From JBCCQL01 sp039414355 (GTDB lineage: Bacteria > Planctomycetota > Planctomycetia > Pirellulales > Lacipirellulaceae): a stretch of DNA of 64,000 bases. Shown here in pieces: positions 7,649 through 16,081 of this stretch. The stretch spans positions 1 to 64,000 of the forward strand of contig JBCDJN010000008.1 in assembly GCA_039414355.1 (NCBI GenBank), in the 5' to 3' direction. The translations under genes and the position numbers were made by a program. Numbering within the stretch: the stretch's first letter is position 1; every line of letters starts with the position of its first letter. The notes beneath the pieces are model-generated. The model had not been told where the DNA came from. It was given only the letters and a program-made list of their open reading frames with translations, and made no database searches.

Positions 7649-8866
7649 ATGGCTATCGTCTTCGGCGTTCTCCTGTTTACCGTCATCGTTCTGGCTCTTG
7701 TGAGCGTCATCCTCGTCGCGCGGTCGCAGCTTGTCGCGTCCGGTGACGTCAGCATCGTCATCAACGAACAGAAGACGGTGAAGGTGCCCGCCGGCGGCAA
7801 GCTCCTGGGCGTCCTCGCCGACCAGGGCGTGTTTGTATCCAGCGCCTGCGGGGGCGGCGGCACGTGCGCCCAGTGTTTGGTGAAGGTGCACGATGGCGGC
7901 GGCCAGATCCTGGAGACCGAGAAGGGCCACATCTCCAAGAAAGAGGCGAAGGAGGGCTGCCGGCTTTCCTGCCAGGTGGCCGTCAAGCAGGACATGAAGG
8001 TCGAGGTGCCCGACGAGGCGTTCGAGACCAAGAAGTGGGAGTGTGAGGTCGTCTCCAACGACAACGTCGCCACGTTCATCAAGGAACTGGTGCTCAAGCT
8101 CCCCGAGGGCGAAGACGTTGACTTCAAGGCGGGCGGCTACATCCAGATCGAGGCGCCCCCGCACGTCGTCGAGTATAAGGACTTCGAAATCGGCGAGGAG
8201 TACCGGCCCGACTGGGATAAGTACAACGTCTGGCAGTACACGTCGAAGGTGGACGAGGAGGTCGTTCGAGCCTATTCCATGGCCAACTACCCGGGCGAGA
8301 AGGGCATCATCATGCTCAACGTCCGCGTGGCGAGCCCCCCGCCGCGCATGCCGGACGTGCCGCCGGGGAAGATGTCGAGCTTCATCTTCGGCCTCAAGCC
8401 GGGCGACAAGGTCACCATCTCCGGCCCGTACGGCGAGTTCTTCATCAAGGAGTCCGACTCCGAGATGGTTTACATCGGCGGCGGCGCCGGCATGGCCCCG
8501 CTGCGGAGCCACATCTTTGAGCTGTTTAAGAACCTCAAGACTGGCCGCAAGGTCAGCTACTGGTACGGCGGCCGCAGCCTGCGTGAGCTCTTCTACATCG
8601 AGCACTTCCGCGAGATCGAGAAGGAGTTCCCCAACTTCCAGTTCAACATCGCCCTCTCCGAGCCGCTGCCCGAGGACAACTGGTCGGGCTACACCGGCTT
8701 CATCCACCAGGTGTTGCTCGAAAACTACCTGGGCGACCACAAGGCGCCCGAGGATATCGAGTACTACATCTGCGGCCCGCCGATGATGAACGCCGCGGTG
8801 TTCAAGATGCTGGACGACCTCGGCGTTGAGCAAGAGAACATCGCGTACGACGATTTCGGGGGCTGA
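7649..8866 (+). CDS. nqrF: Na+-translocating NADH:quinone reductase subunit F (NADH dehydrogenase subunit)
   Basis: The NADH-oxidising entry subunit, 405 residues. One N-terminal membrane helix (residues 3-24) is followed by a plant-type 2Fe-2S ferredoxin domain with cysteines C67, C73, C76 and C108, then an FAD domain with RAYSMANYPGEKG (flavin binding) and an NAD-binding domain with GGGAGMAPLRSH and a C-terminal YYICGPPMMNAAV. Electrons pass from NADH through FAD and the iron-sulfur cluster to the flavins of NqrC and NqrB. Its stop codon lies one base before the GTG of apbE. Confidence 0.97.
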   Translation: MAIVFGVLLFTVIVLALVSVILVARSQLVASGDVSIVINEQKTVKVPAGGKLLGVLADQGVFVSSACGGGGTCAQCLVKVHDGGGQILETEKGHISKKEAKEGCRLSCQVAVKQDMKVEVPDEAFETKKWECEVVSNDNVATFIKELVLKLPEGEDVDFKAGGYIQIEAPPHVVEYKDFEIGEEYRPDWDKYNVWQYTSKVDEEVVRAYSMANYPGEKGIIMLNVRVASPPPRMPDVPPGKMSSFIFGLKPGDKVTISGPYGEFFIKESDSEMVYIGGGAGMAPLRSHIFELFKNLKTGRKVSYWYGGRSLRELFYIEHFREIEKEFPNFQFNIALSEPLPEDNWSGYTGFIHQVLLENYLGDHKAPEDIEYYICGPPMMNAAVFKMLDDLGVEQENIAYDDFGG

Positions 8867-8867
8867 T

Positions 8868-9890
8868 GTGGCGGGAAAGGCTGTTGGCTGTTGGCTGTTG
8901 GCCGTTGGCCTGACAGCGCTCGCCGCCTTCGGCGGATGCCAGCCGGTGCCGCCCGGCCCTCCCGAGCCGATTGTCGAGTCCTTCGCCGGCCCCACGATGG
9001 GCACGCGGTACTCGGTCAGGTACTGGGGTCCCTGCGAGGCGTCGCGACCGGAACTCCAGAAGCTGGTAGACAATCGGCTCGCCGAGATCAACGCGGCGAT
9101 GTCGACGTACGATCCGGAGTCCGAGCTCTCGGTGTTTAATCAGTCGGACCAGACCGACTGGTTAGAGGTCTCCGAAGAGTTGGCGAAGGTGGTCAGCTTT
9201 GCGATCAACACCGCCGAGGCGACCGACGGCTCGTTCGATCCGACCGTCGGCCCCGCGGTGAACCTCTGGGGCTTCGGCCCCGATGGCCGCCGCAAGGAGC
9301 CCCCCTCGGCCGAGAAGATCAAAACGGCTCGCGACCGCGTCGGCTACCAACACGTTGCGGTGCGGCTTGATCCGCCGGCGATCAAGAAGTCGCGACCCGA
9401 CGTTTACATCGACCTCTCGGCCGTGGCCAAGGGGTACGCGTCCGACTCGGTGCGGGACCTCATCGCCGAGCACGGCGCCAGCGGGTGCATGGTTGAGATC
9501 GGCGGTGAGATCGCGACGCTCGGCGATAAACCGGGCGGCGTGGCGTGGCGGATCGGCCTCGAGAAGCCCGACTCGGGCGGCGTTCAGCGGATCGTCAAGC
9601 TCAGCGGCGAGGCGGTCGCCACATCAGGAGACTACCGGAACTTCTTCAAGTCCGGCGGCGTGCGGTACTCGCACACGATCGACCCAAACACCGGCCGCCC
9701 CGTCAAACACAACCTGGCGACCGTTTCGGTGCGGTCCAGGTCATGCATGGAAGCCGACGCCTTCGCCACCGCCCTGTTGGTCATGGGCCCGGTGCGTGGG
9801 TACGATTGGGCAGAGGCCAACGGAGTTGCCGCGGTGCTCGTGAGCCGCACCGACGACGGACCGAAAGAGCAGACGACGTCCCACTGGTAG
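8868..9890 (+). CDS. apbE: FAD:protein FMN transferase, lipoprotein
   Basis: ApbE attaches FMN covalently to threonine in SGAT motifs; placed here its substrates should be NqrB and NqrC. The GTG at 8868 gives a 340-residue protein with a lipoprotein signal, MAGKAVGCWLLAVGLTALAA followed by FGGC, with the lipidated cysteine at 24. Conserved ApbE segments follow: FAGPTMGTRYSV, DLSAVAKGYASD, EIGGEIATLGDK, TSGDYRNFF, YSHTIDPNTGRPV and the metal-binding MEADAFATALLVMG. The start nearly touches the nqrF stop, so translation is probably coupled. The hydrophobic core of the signal peptide is encoded by a heptamer array (8879-8910). Confidence 0.95.
   Translation: MAGKAVGCWLLAVGLTALAAFGGCQPVPPGPPEPIVESFAGPTMGTRYSVRYWGPCEASRPELQKLVDNRLAEINAAMSTYDPESELSVFNQSDQTDWLEVSEELAKVVSFAINTAEATDGSFDPTVGPAVNLWGFGPDGRRKEPPSAEKIKTARDRVGYQHVAVRLDPPAIKKSRPDVYIDLSAVAKGYASDSVRDLIAEHGASGCMVEIGGEIATLGDKPGGVAWRIGLEKPDSGGVQRIVKLSGEAVATSGDYRNFFKSGGVRYSHTIDPNTGRPVKHNLATVSVRSRSCMEADAFATALLVMGPVRGYDWAEANGVAAVLVSRTDDGPKEQTTSHW
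8879..8910 (+). repeat. Heptamer array D inside the apbE signal sequence
   Basis: GGCTGTT occurs three times in succession (8879-8899), followed by GGCCGTT and GGCC. In the other phase the unit is TTGGCTG, the reverse complement of the array between nqrA and nqrB. The tract is in frame in apbE and encodes the AVGCWLLAVGL part of the lipoprotein signal peptide. Confidence 0.88.
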
Positions 9891-9939
9891 CCCGCCCGGC
9901 CGCTGGACCTTGGCCGTGAGCAATCGCGGAGACCGAACC

Positions 9940-10179
9940 ATGCAGTTCTTTCTGATCACCCTCGGCGTTTTCCTGGCAGCCGCCGCCGCGATGTCGGTGG
10001 GCGTGATCGTTGCCGGCAAGCGGATCAAGGGCTCGTGCGGTGGGCTCGCGAACTTCAAGGACGACCAGGGCAACTCCATCTGCGAGGCGTGCTCGACCCC
10101 CTCGCCCGACTGCCGCGGCCAGCGCCTCGGCGCCCGTGAAGCGGTTGGCGCCGGCGCCGCCGAGTCTGCGGCCGACTGA
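9940..10179 (+). CDS. nqrM: Nqr maturation protein NqrM (DUF539)
   Basis: Small membrane protein of 79 residues needed in other bacteria for insertion of iron into the NqrD/NqrE membrane centre. It has one N-terminal transmembrane helix (FLITLGVFLAAAAAMSVGV) and a cytoplasmic tail with four cysteines, C33, C48, C51 and C58, in the family arrangement GSCGG, then ICEACSTPSPDC. The ATG at 9940 gives the expected length. It ends the nqr operon and is convergent with the glycosyltransferase gene that begins the next block, with only 4 bp between stop codons. Confidence 0.93.
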   Translation: MQFFLITLGVFLAAAAAMSVGVIVAGKRIKGSCGGLANFKDDQGNSICEACSTPSPDCRGQRLGAREAVGAGAAESAAD

Positions 10180-10183
10180 CCGA

Positions 10184-11653
10184 TCACTCGGCGATCTTGT
10201 AAACCACCACGCCCGGCAGTTCGGCGTGGGGCGACTCGATCGTGCCGCGCTCGGTAAGCTCCTTGATGAGCAGCCCGGCCGGGTCGCCGTGGAACGGGCG
10301 GGAGTAAACCAGCCACGCCGCGCCGCCGGCCGCCGCGCTATCGATTCGTTCGGCCGCTTCGGCCGCGTCTTCCTGCGACTTGAACACTTGGCCGCGCTCG
10401 CCGGGCGTTGGAAGCTCCTCGATTCCCAGTTCTTCGCCCGCGTAGTAACGCAGAAGCGGCGCCTGGTAGTCGGTGACGCAGAGGACAGCGTCGCCCGCGG
10501 CGGCTTCTTCCCGCAGCAGCCCTGCGGCGCCGCGGAGGTCCTCGGTCATGTAGCGGGGGTTGGTCTGCCGACCGGCCAGCGCCGCGGCCGCGATGGCCGC
10601 CAGCCCCAGGACCGCCGGCGCCCGCCAGCCACGCCACGGGCCGACCGCGCCCGCCCCGAGCAGCCCCGCCGCCGGCGCGACGCACCAGGCGACGAAGCGG
10701 ACGTTGTAGGTCATGCCCGCCACGGCGCCGAGCACGCCGGCCAGCAGGACCGGCGCAACGGCGAGGGCGACGACCGGCAGCGCGAGGCGTTGCTTCCGAA
10801 GGCGGACGAACCCCGCCACCGCCAACGGCCCGGCGGTCGCCGCGATGCCCGCTAGCCACGGCGCCATGGCGGCGGCCGCCTGCTTCGCGCCCACGGTGTG
10901 CAGTTCCGCCTTGGACGGGCCGAGCGTGTAGCCGCTGAAGAAGCTTGCGTACGTGTAGCCCAGCGCGGCGGCGTCGAGCGGTCGGGCTTCGCGGAGTTCT
11001 TTCTGGAAGGCGAAGTCGCTCCGCAGCGGAACGAGCACCGGCGAGCCGATCGCGGCCGCCGCGACGAGCGCCGCCCACTGCCCGCGGCTCAGCCGGCCGC
11101 GACGGGCGATGAGCGAGAGCGCCAGCAACGTCACCAGCAGCAGCACGAAGTAGTAGTGCGTGAACACGCCCGCGACGCTCGCCGCCACAAACGCCGGCAG
11201 CATCCGCCGATCGCCACGCTCGGCGAGGGCCCACGCGCCGGCGGCGGCGATGGCGAGCAGCTCCATCAGCGCGTACGCGCGGACAAACTGAGCGTAGTAC
11301 AGGTGCAGCGGCGCCGCGGCGAGCACCGCGGCGGCCGCCACGCCGGTGGCGCGGTCGGCGATCCTTCGCACCACCAACCAGAGCAGCACGACCGACCCCA
11401 CGCCGCAGAGCGCGCTAAGCCAACGCGCGGCGCCGTCGCCGCCGAACACGGTGTTCCAGCCGCCGAGCAGCAGCGGGTAGAGCGGCGGCATCGAGTCCGG
11501 CTTGTGGATCAGCTCGCTGATCGGAAGTCGGGCGATCTCGAGCTCGGAGAACTCGTCGACAAACAAGCTCTGCCGGTCGATCGTCGCCGCGTGGTAGGCG
11601 AGCGTGGCGAGTAGCACGGCGGCGATCGACGCGGCTTCCGCGCGGCGGCTCAT
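10184..11653 (-). CDS. Glycosyltransferase family 39 membrane protein
   Basis: A 489-residue polytopic membrane protein of the GT39/ArnT-like (PMT) superfamily, which transfers sugars from polyprenyl-phosphate donors on the outer side of the membrane. The first periplasmic loop has the acidic FVDEFSELE motif where this superfamily keeps its catalytic Asp/Glu, and SMPPLYPLLLGGWNTVFG resembles the acceptor-loop region. Roughly ten hydrophobic segments follow, and the C-terminal ~110 residues form a soluble domain. Its start overlaps the deacetylase stop by 4 bp (ATGA). It is the last gene of the exopolysaccharide operon, consistent with late decoration of the polymer. Confidence 0.8.
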   Translation of the reverse strand: MSRRAEAASIAAVLLATLAYHAATIDRQSLFVDEFSELEIARLPISELIHKPDSMPPLYPLLLGGWNTVFGGDGAARWLSALCGVGSVVLLWLVVRRIADRATGVAAAAVLAAAPLHLYYAQFVRAYALMELLAIAAAGAWALAERGDRRMLPAFVAASVAGVFTHYYFVLLLVTLLALSLIARRGRLSRGQWAALVAAAAIGSPVLVPLRSDFAFQKELREARPLDAAALGYTYASFFSGYTLGPSKAELHTVGAKQAAAAMAPWLAGIAATAGPLAVAGFVRLRKQRLALPVVALAVAPVLLAGVLGAVAGMTYNVRFVAWCVAPAAGLLGAGAVGPWRGWRAPAVLGLAAIAAAALAGRQTNPRYMTEDLRGAAGLLREEAAAGDAVLCVTDYQAPLLRYYAGEELGIEELPTPGERGQVFKSQEDAAEAAERIDSAAAGGAAWLVYSRPFHGDPAGLLIKELTERGTIESPHAELPGVVVYKIAE

Positions 11654-12624
11654 GGCTGCGCCGCCGGTTGGGGCGCCGCGCCCGATCGCACGGGGCTGGC
11701 CTCGGCGGCGTGCTCCGCGACCGGTCCGACCTGCCAGCTTTTTCGCAGGCCGTCGACGAGCGAATCGAGCAGCCGCCGTTTCGCCGGCCAGGCGAGCTTC
11801 ATGCCTGGGAAGAAAGCCAGGTCGGGCTCATCCTCCGGCCCCAAGAAGTCGAGCGGGTGCAGCAGCATCGACGGCCCCACGCCCCGCAGCCGGCACGCGG
11901 CGAGGGCGGCCCGCTGGTAGGCGGCGGCGGCGGACGTTGAGAACTGGCCGAGGTAGCTGACGTACGTGAAGTGCACCGGCAGCCGGAAGACCGGCATCGT
12001 GGTGACCGGCGCCTCGACGAGCCGTGACTGGGTTGCTTCAAGGGCACGAGGGCGAAGCGGACGGAACGCGTCCGCCAGCGAGGCGAAGCGCTGCGGCGGG
12101 CGGTCCTCGTCGGCGGGCTGCTTGCCGCGGCGGAGCAGAAGCTTGCTGTAGAGTCCGGCGAGTGGCCCGATGACGGTCGGGAAGACCGAGGCGTCGTAGC
12201 GGTAGCCGCGCTCGGCAAGGACTTCGAGCAGCGTGTCGGACCAGCTGAAGCCGGGCGCGCGGAAGCCAACGGGCGGCGTCCCGGTGAGGGCGGCGATCGC
12301 CTCCTCGGCCCGGGCGACCTGACCTTCGACCTCGTCTCGCGGCAAATCGGCAAGCCACGGGTAGTGGTTCTGCGAGTGGTTGCCGATCTCGTGCCCGGAG
12401 TACGCCAGCCGGGCCACGGCGTCGCGGTCTTCGCTGCGCGCGAGGTCTTCGCCCACAACGAACACGGTGGCGCGGAGGCCGTGATCGGCGAAGAAGCCGT
12501 CAATCCGCTCCACGACCCGCGGCAGGTAGCTGGGGCGGGCCTGCCAGGCGGAGTCGTCGTGGGCGCGGAGGTACGCCCACTTGTTATCAAGATCGAGCGA
12601 TAAGCTCGCGGTCGGCTTGGTCAT
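11650..12624 (-). CDS. Polysaccharide deacetylase (NodB-homology, CE4)
   Basis: A 324-residue protein with the NodB fold. Motif 1 is SLDLDNKWAY in place of the common TFDDG, motif 2 is HEIGNHSQNH with the metal-binding His pair, and motif 3 is RAPGFSW. No signal peptide is apparent, so it may act on a lipid-linked precursor in the cytoplasm, or be secreted by another route. It overlaps the upstream oxidoreductase gene by 38 bp and the downstream GT39 gene by 4 bp, showing tight operon packing. The exact substrate, probably an N-acetylated hexosamine in the exopolysaccharide, is inferred from context. Confidence 0.85.
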   Translation of the reverse strand: MTKPTASLSLDLDNKWAYLRAHDDSAWQARPSYLPRVVERIDGFFADHGLRATVFVVGEDLARSEDRDAVARLAYSGHEIGNHSQNHYPWLADLPRDEVEGQVARAEEAIAALTGTPPVGFRAPGFSWSDTLLEVLAERGYRYDASVFPTVIGPLAGLYSKLLLRRGKQPADEDRPPQRFASLADAFRPLRPRALEATQSRLVEAPVTTMPVFRLPVHFTYVSYLGQFSTSAAAAYQRAALAACRLRGVGPSMLLHPLDFLGPEDEPDLAFFPGMKLAWPAKRRLLDSLVDGLRKSWQVGPVAEHAAEASPVRSGAAPQPAAQP

Positions 12625-14086
12625 CGTCCGCCGGTTGCGTTGGTCGAGGAGCCGCGGGCGCCACCACGGTTTGGTCCGCCGAGGAGTCGATGGTCGCTTC
12701 GTCGCCGCCGGCGAGTTCGTCCCGCAGGACCGTGGCGATCGCCTCGTCGGCGACTTGGATCGTCTCGTTGACGTTCAGGTTGCCCTTCAGGATGTGGGCC
12801 GAGTTGATCGCGTAGACGCCCGGCACGCTGGTCTTCATCGGCGGCAGGCGCGACGAGTAGTCCAGCGTCGGCAGCGCCATCACGTGCCGGGCCCGCGAGA
12901 CCTGGAACGCCGCCACTTGATCGCGCGAGAAGTGCGGGTACATCTTCTCCAGCGTGCCGACCCAACGCTCGCGTAGGCTCTCGTCCGACTCGTCGAACAG
13001 CGGGTCGTCAGACACCACGTACTTGGGCAGATAAACGAGCGACCGGCCGCCGAGCTCGTCCGGGTGGACGATGGTGGTCATCTCAATCACGGCGGTGAGC
13101 GGAACCCACGTGTCGGTGATATTGGTGACGTAGTAGGGCGAGATCGGCTTCTCCAGCAGCAGCGAGCCGCAGACGATGCCCAGGTACTTGATGCCTTGGT
13201 GGCGGCGGGTCTCCTCGGGCACGAGTCCCGGGCAGGCGTTTGCGATGATGGGCGAGGGGACCGTGAACGCCACGCGGTCGAAGTGCTTGGTGGGGTGCTC
13301 GCCGGCGCGGACGCGGACGCCGCCCTCGAGCGTGGCCACCGCCTCGTGCACCGGCGCCGAGGTCATGATCTCAACGCCGCGCTCGCGGAGCACCTCTTCC
13401 ATCCGGCGGAGGATGCGGGCGTAGCCGCCGCGGACGTAGCCGAACATCTCCTTCTTCAGCCCGGACCGCCGCGCGGCGTACATGCGGTTGATGTGGGCCC
13501 AGATGAACGCGGCGGAGGTCTCCTTGTACGCCTCGCCCAGCTTGGCCTTGAGCAGCGGCAGCCAGATCTTGTTGAAGACGCCTTCGCCGGAGTGCTTGCG
13601 GAGCCAATCGGCGACGGGGATCTTTTCAAGCGGGCGCCAGTCTTTGATCCTCGATGCATAGAAGATGGTCCCGCCCAGGCGGAACTTCTCCACGAGCGAC
13701 AGCGGCGGGAACCGGAGGAACTCCAGCGAGTTGCTCATGGAGAAGAGCTCGCCGCCGCTGTAGAAGCCGGTCTTGGTTTCGACCCAACGCATATCGTCCG
13801 CCAGGCCGATCTCCTCCAGCAGGCCGCGGAGCGTGGTATCGGAGAGGAGCGTCACGTGGTAGTAACGGTCCCACTCCGCGGCGCGGCCGTCGCCGGTTGC
13901 CAGGCACCAGGAGCCCGTAAGCCCGCCGAGCTGCGGGGCGGCTTCGAGCAGCGTCACCCGCTGCCCATGCTGCGACAGCCGGTAAGCGAGCGCGAGCCCG
14001 AGCATTCCGCCGCCGACGACGGCCCAGTGGTTGGCGCTCACGGCGTGTTCTCGTGCTTCAGACATAGCGGCAGGAAGTAGAGGCAA
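12587..14086 (-). CDS. NAD(P)/FAD-dependent amine-oxidase-like oxidoreductase
   Basis: A flavoprotein of about 490 residues resembling protoporphyrinogen oxidase/amine oxidase and UDP-galactopyranose-mutase-like enzymes found in polysaccharide clusters. The dinucleotide-binding loop is VVGGGMLGLALAYRL, followed by VTLLEAAPQLGGLTGSW, the typical flavin-binding continuation. The C-terminal VPGVYAINSAHILKGNLNVNE is the usual FAD-closing segment. Two starts are possible, ATG at 14084-14086 and ATG at 14063-14065; the first puts the start 5 bp from a heptamer array, as at other arrays here. It lies between a GT2 gene and the deacetylase gene, so it probably modifies a sugar or lipid-linked intermediate; the substrate cannot be read from sequence. 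Confidence 0.82.
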   Translation of the reverse strand: MPLLPAAMSEAREHAVSANHWAVVGGGMLGLALAYRLSQHGQRVTLLEAAPQLGGLTGSWCLATGDGRAAEWDRYYHVTLLSDTTLRGLLEEIGLADDMRWVETKTGFYSGGELFSMSNSLEFLRFPPLSLVEKFRLGGTIFYASRIKDWRPLEKIPVADWLRKHSGEGVFNKIWLPLLKAKLGEAYKETSAAFIWAHINRMYAARRSGLKKEMFGYVRGGYARILRRMEEVLRERGVEIMTSAPVHEAVATLEGGVRVRAGEHPTKHFDRVAFTVPSPIIANACPGLVPEETRRHQGIKYLGIVCGSLLLEKPISPYYVTNITDTWVPLTAVIEMTTIVHPDELGGRSLVYLPKYVVSDDPLFDESDESLRERWVGTLEKMYPHFSRDQVAAFQVSRARHVMALPTLDYSSRLPPMKTSVPGVYAINSAHILKGNLNVNETIQVADEAIATVLRDELAGGDEATIDSSADQTVVAPAAPRPTQPADDDQADRELIARS

Positions 14087-14091
14087 GGCGC

Positions 14092-14171
14092 GGGGAGCCG
14101 GGGAGCTAGGAGCACGGATAGAGCGAGAATCGTTCCTGCCCGCTCCTTGCTCCCTGCTCCCTGCTCCCCGC
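14092..14171. repeat. Heptamer arrays E, inverted pair between GT2 and oxidoreductase genes
   Basis: The left arm (14092-14113) has three GGGGAGC-type units, one with an extra base. The right arm (14144-14171) has TCCTTGC, TCCCTGC twice and TCCCCGC. The arms are complementary over roughly 20 bp with mismatches and are separated by about 30 bp, so the transcript could fold into a hairpin. The right arm ends 6 bp from the GT2 stop and the left arm begins 5 bp from the oxidoreductase start. Confidence 0.82.
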
Positions 14172-14177
14172 TAACCG

Positions 14178-15032
14178 TTAGCCGCCAACGCGGCGGCGGA
14201 AGATGAGCGACAGCGTTTGCCAAACCGTCTTGGCGACCTTCATCTTGCTCGCGCCGCCCTTGCGGTCGTAGCGGAGGATCATCGGAGCCTCGGCCATCAC
14301 CAGGCCGCGGCCGCGGAGCTTCAGCAGCACATCGACCATGCAGGAGAACCCCTTCTCGGTGACGAATCGGTCGCCGTACTCCGCCAGCGCGTCGTGCAGC
14401 ACGCCGGCGCGGTACGCCCGGTAGCCGCAGGTGTAGTCTCGCACGCCGCGGATGGGGAGCATCACGGTGAACAGTGCGCGGGCGCCAACGCTCATCCAGT
14501 TCCGCAAGAGCGGCACGCCCACTACGCGGCTGCCGGACTGGAAGCGCGAGGCGATGACCACGTCGCACCCTTCGCCGAGCATGGCGAGCATCCGTGGCAT
14601 GAGCCCCGGCGGGTGCGTGTTGTCGGCGTCCATGGTGAAGATGACATCGCCGCGGCGGCTCTTGCCGACGGCGGTCTCCAGGCCGGTCCGCAGCGCCGCG
14701 GCGAGGCCGCTGTTCTGCTCGTGTTCGACGAGCGTGACCGGCAGGCGGAACGAGGCCTGGCTCGCCACGCGGCTAGTGCCGTCTGAGCTGCCGTCGTCGA
14801 CGACGATCACCTCAAACGGCCGGCCGAGCCCGGCCATCGCCACACCGATGCTATCGAGCAGCGGGCCGAGCGACTCTTCTTCATTGTACGCCGGCAGGAC
14901 GATGAGCAGCCGGGCCTGCGCCGCCTGGTAAAGGTCGGCGGCCACCTCGGCCGGAATGGCGTGCACGGCCGAATCGTCAACCGCTTCGGCGGCGTTGGCG
15001 GGGGACGTGAGCGGGGGAATTGCTGAGTTCAT
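14178..15032 (-). CDS. Glycosyltransferase family 2, dolichol-phosphate-mannose-synthase-like
   Basis: A 284-residue GT-A enzyme. It has LPAYNEEESLG at the donor site, VVDDGSSDGT and the metal-binding TMDADNTHPPG, the pattern of GT2 enzymes that load sugars on polyprenyl phosphate. A long hydrophilic N-terminal leader of about 35 residues precedes the fold. Such an enzyme would make the lipid-linked donor needed by the GT39 protein encoded at the end of this operon; that pairing is inferred from the known DPMS/GT39 logic and co-location. Confidence 0.87.
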   Translation of the reverse strand: MNSAIPPLTSPANAAEAVDDSAVHAIPAEVAADLYQAAQARLLIVLPAYNEEESLGPLLDSIGVAMAGLGRPFEVIVVDDGSSDGTSRVASQASFRLPVTLVEHEQNSGLAAALRTGLETAVGKSRRGDVIFTMDADNTHPPGLMPRMLAMLGEGCDVVIASRFQSGSRVVGVPLLRNWMSVGARALFTVMLPIRGVRDYTCGYRAYRAGVLHDALAEYGDRFVTEKGFSCMVDVLLKLRGRGLVMAEAPMILRYDRKGGASKMKVAKTVWQTLSLIFRRRVGG

Positions 15033-15154
15033 AGCGCCATATCAATGGGAGTGGCCGCGGTTCTTGCGGCGGTTTGGGCTCGTCGAGGCGTCCCCCAACG
15101 TCGCGAGCCGTGATGGGAAGGTCCGTAGTCTTTGCGGGGTTGGTAGCTCGTGGT

Positions 15155-15958
15155 TCAGCCGTAGCAGACTTCGTGGGTGGGTCGTTCGCCGCCGGCGGGT
15201 CGGTTGCGGAGCCCGACCGCCTGCATGCCGAGCAGTGTCAGGTACATCGGGTTGAGCATTAAGTAACGCCGCCACAGCCGGCGCGGCTCCTTGCCCAGGC
15301 GGTAGAGCCACTCGAGGCCGCGGTCCTGCATCCACTGCGGCGCCTGGCTGAGCTGCTTGGCGTGGAAGTTGAACGCGGCGCCGACCGCCAGCAACGGCAT
15401 GCCGAGCGCCTCACGCATCTCGTAGGCGAAGACCTCCTGCCGCGGGCAGCCGAGGCCGATGAACGTCATGCGGGCGCCGCTGGCTCGGACTTCGTCAATC
15501 ATCTCTTGCCGCTCTTCCGGCGTAAGCGTGCGGAACTTCGACGCGCGGGCGCCCGCGATGTTGAGCTCCGGGAACTGCTCGCACAGCTTGGCCGAGAGGT
15601 CGGCGAGCAACTCCTCGCTGCCGCCGAGCAGGAAGATCGGCGTGCCGGTCGCCGCCGCTCGCTCGCAGAGCTTGAGCATCAGGTTGGGGCCGTAGACCCG
15701 GTCTGGCAGTTTCGCCCGGTGGAGCCAGCCGAGCGCCCAACGCACGGGCTGCCCGTCGGGGCAGAGCAGGTCGAACTTGTTGAGCCGGTAACGGTGCTCC
15801 TCGTCCATGACGCCGGTCATCAGCCCATGCACGGCGAGGGCCGAGACGGTCATCGGCTCACTGCGCTCGGCGGCCAGCATCACGCGATGCACGGCGGCGT
15901 CGTAGTCCACGGCGTCGATGTTGACGCCTAGCACGTTGTGTTTGCCTTGGTCGATCAA
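15155..15958 (-). CDS. WecG/TagA/CpsF family glycosyltransferase (GT26)
   Basis: A 267-residue GT26 enzyme of the kind that adds the second sugar to an undecaprenyl-diphosphate-linked primer. Family landmarks are LGVNIDAVDYD, LCPDGQPVRWALGWL, RVYGPNLMLKLCE, FLLGGSEELL, FIGLGCPRQEVFAYE and VGAAFNFHAKQLSQAPQW with GLEWLYRLGKEPRRLW. The start is a TTG at 15956-15958 (family homology begins at once), with a heptamer array 16 bp upstream. It acts in the cytoplasm at the membrane surface, following the sugar transferase encoded at the operon's 5' end. Confidence 0.92.
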   Translation of the reverse strand: MIDQGKHNVLGVNIDAVDYDAAVHRVMLAAERSEPMTVSALAVHGLMTGVMDEEHRYRLNKFDLLCPDGQPVRWALGWLHRAKLPDRVYGPNLMLKLCERAAATGTPIFLLGGSEELLADLSAKLCEQFPELNIAGARASKFRTLTPEERQEMIDEVRASGARMTFIGLGCPRQEVFAYEMREALGMPLLAVGAAFNFHAKQLSQAPQWMQDRGLEWLYRLGKEPRRLWRRYLMLNPMYLTLLGMQAVGLRNRPAGGERPTHEVCYG

Positions 15959-15974
15959 GGGAGTAGCGAGGGGG

Positions 15975-16016
15975 TCAGGTGTCAGGCTTCAGGTGTCAGG
16001 CTTCAGGTGTCAGGCT
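15975..16016 (+). repeat. Heptamer array F-left
   Basis: Six perfect heptamers: TCAGGTG and TCAGGCT alternate three times, making a 14-bp unit repeated three times without error. It fits the TCAGNNN pattern of the arrays at sucC-sucD and lptB. It lies between the epimerase and WecG-type genes. Confidence 0.92.
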
Positions 16017-16081
16017 TCGGTGGGTCGGGCTCGGCGGCGGTTCAACAGGCTTCATCAAGGCGGGGCGTCAGGCCAGAATTC

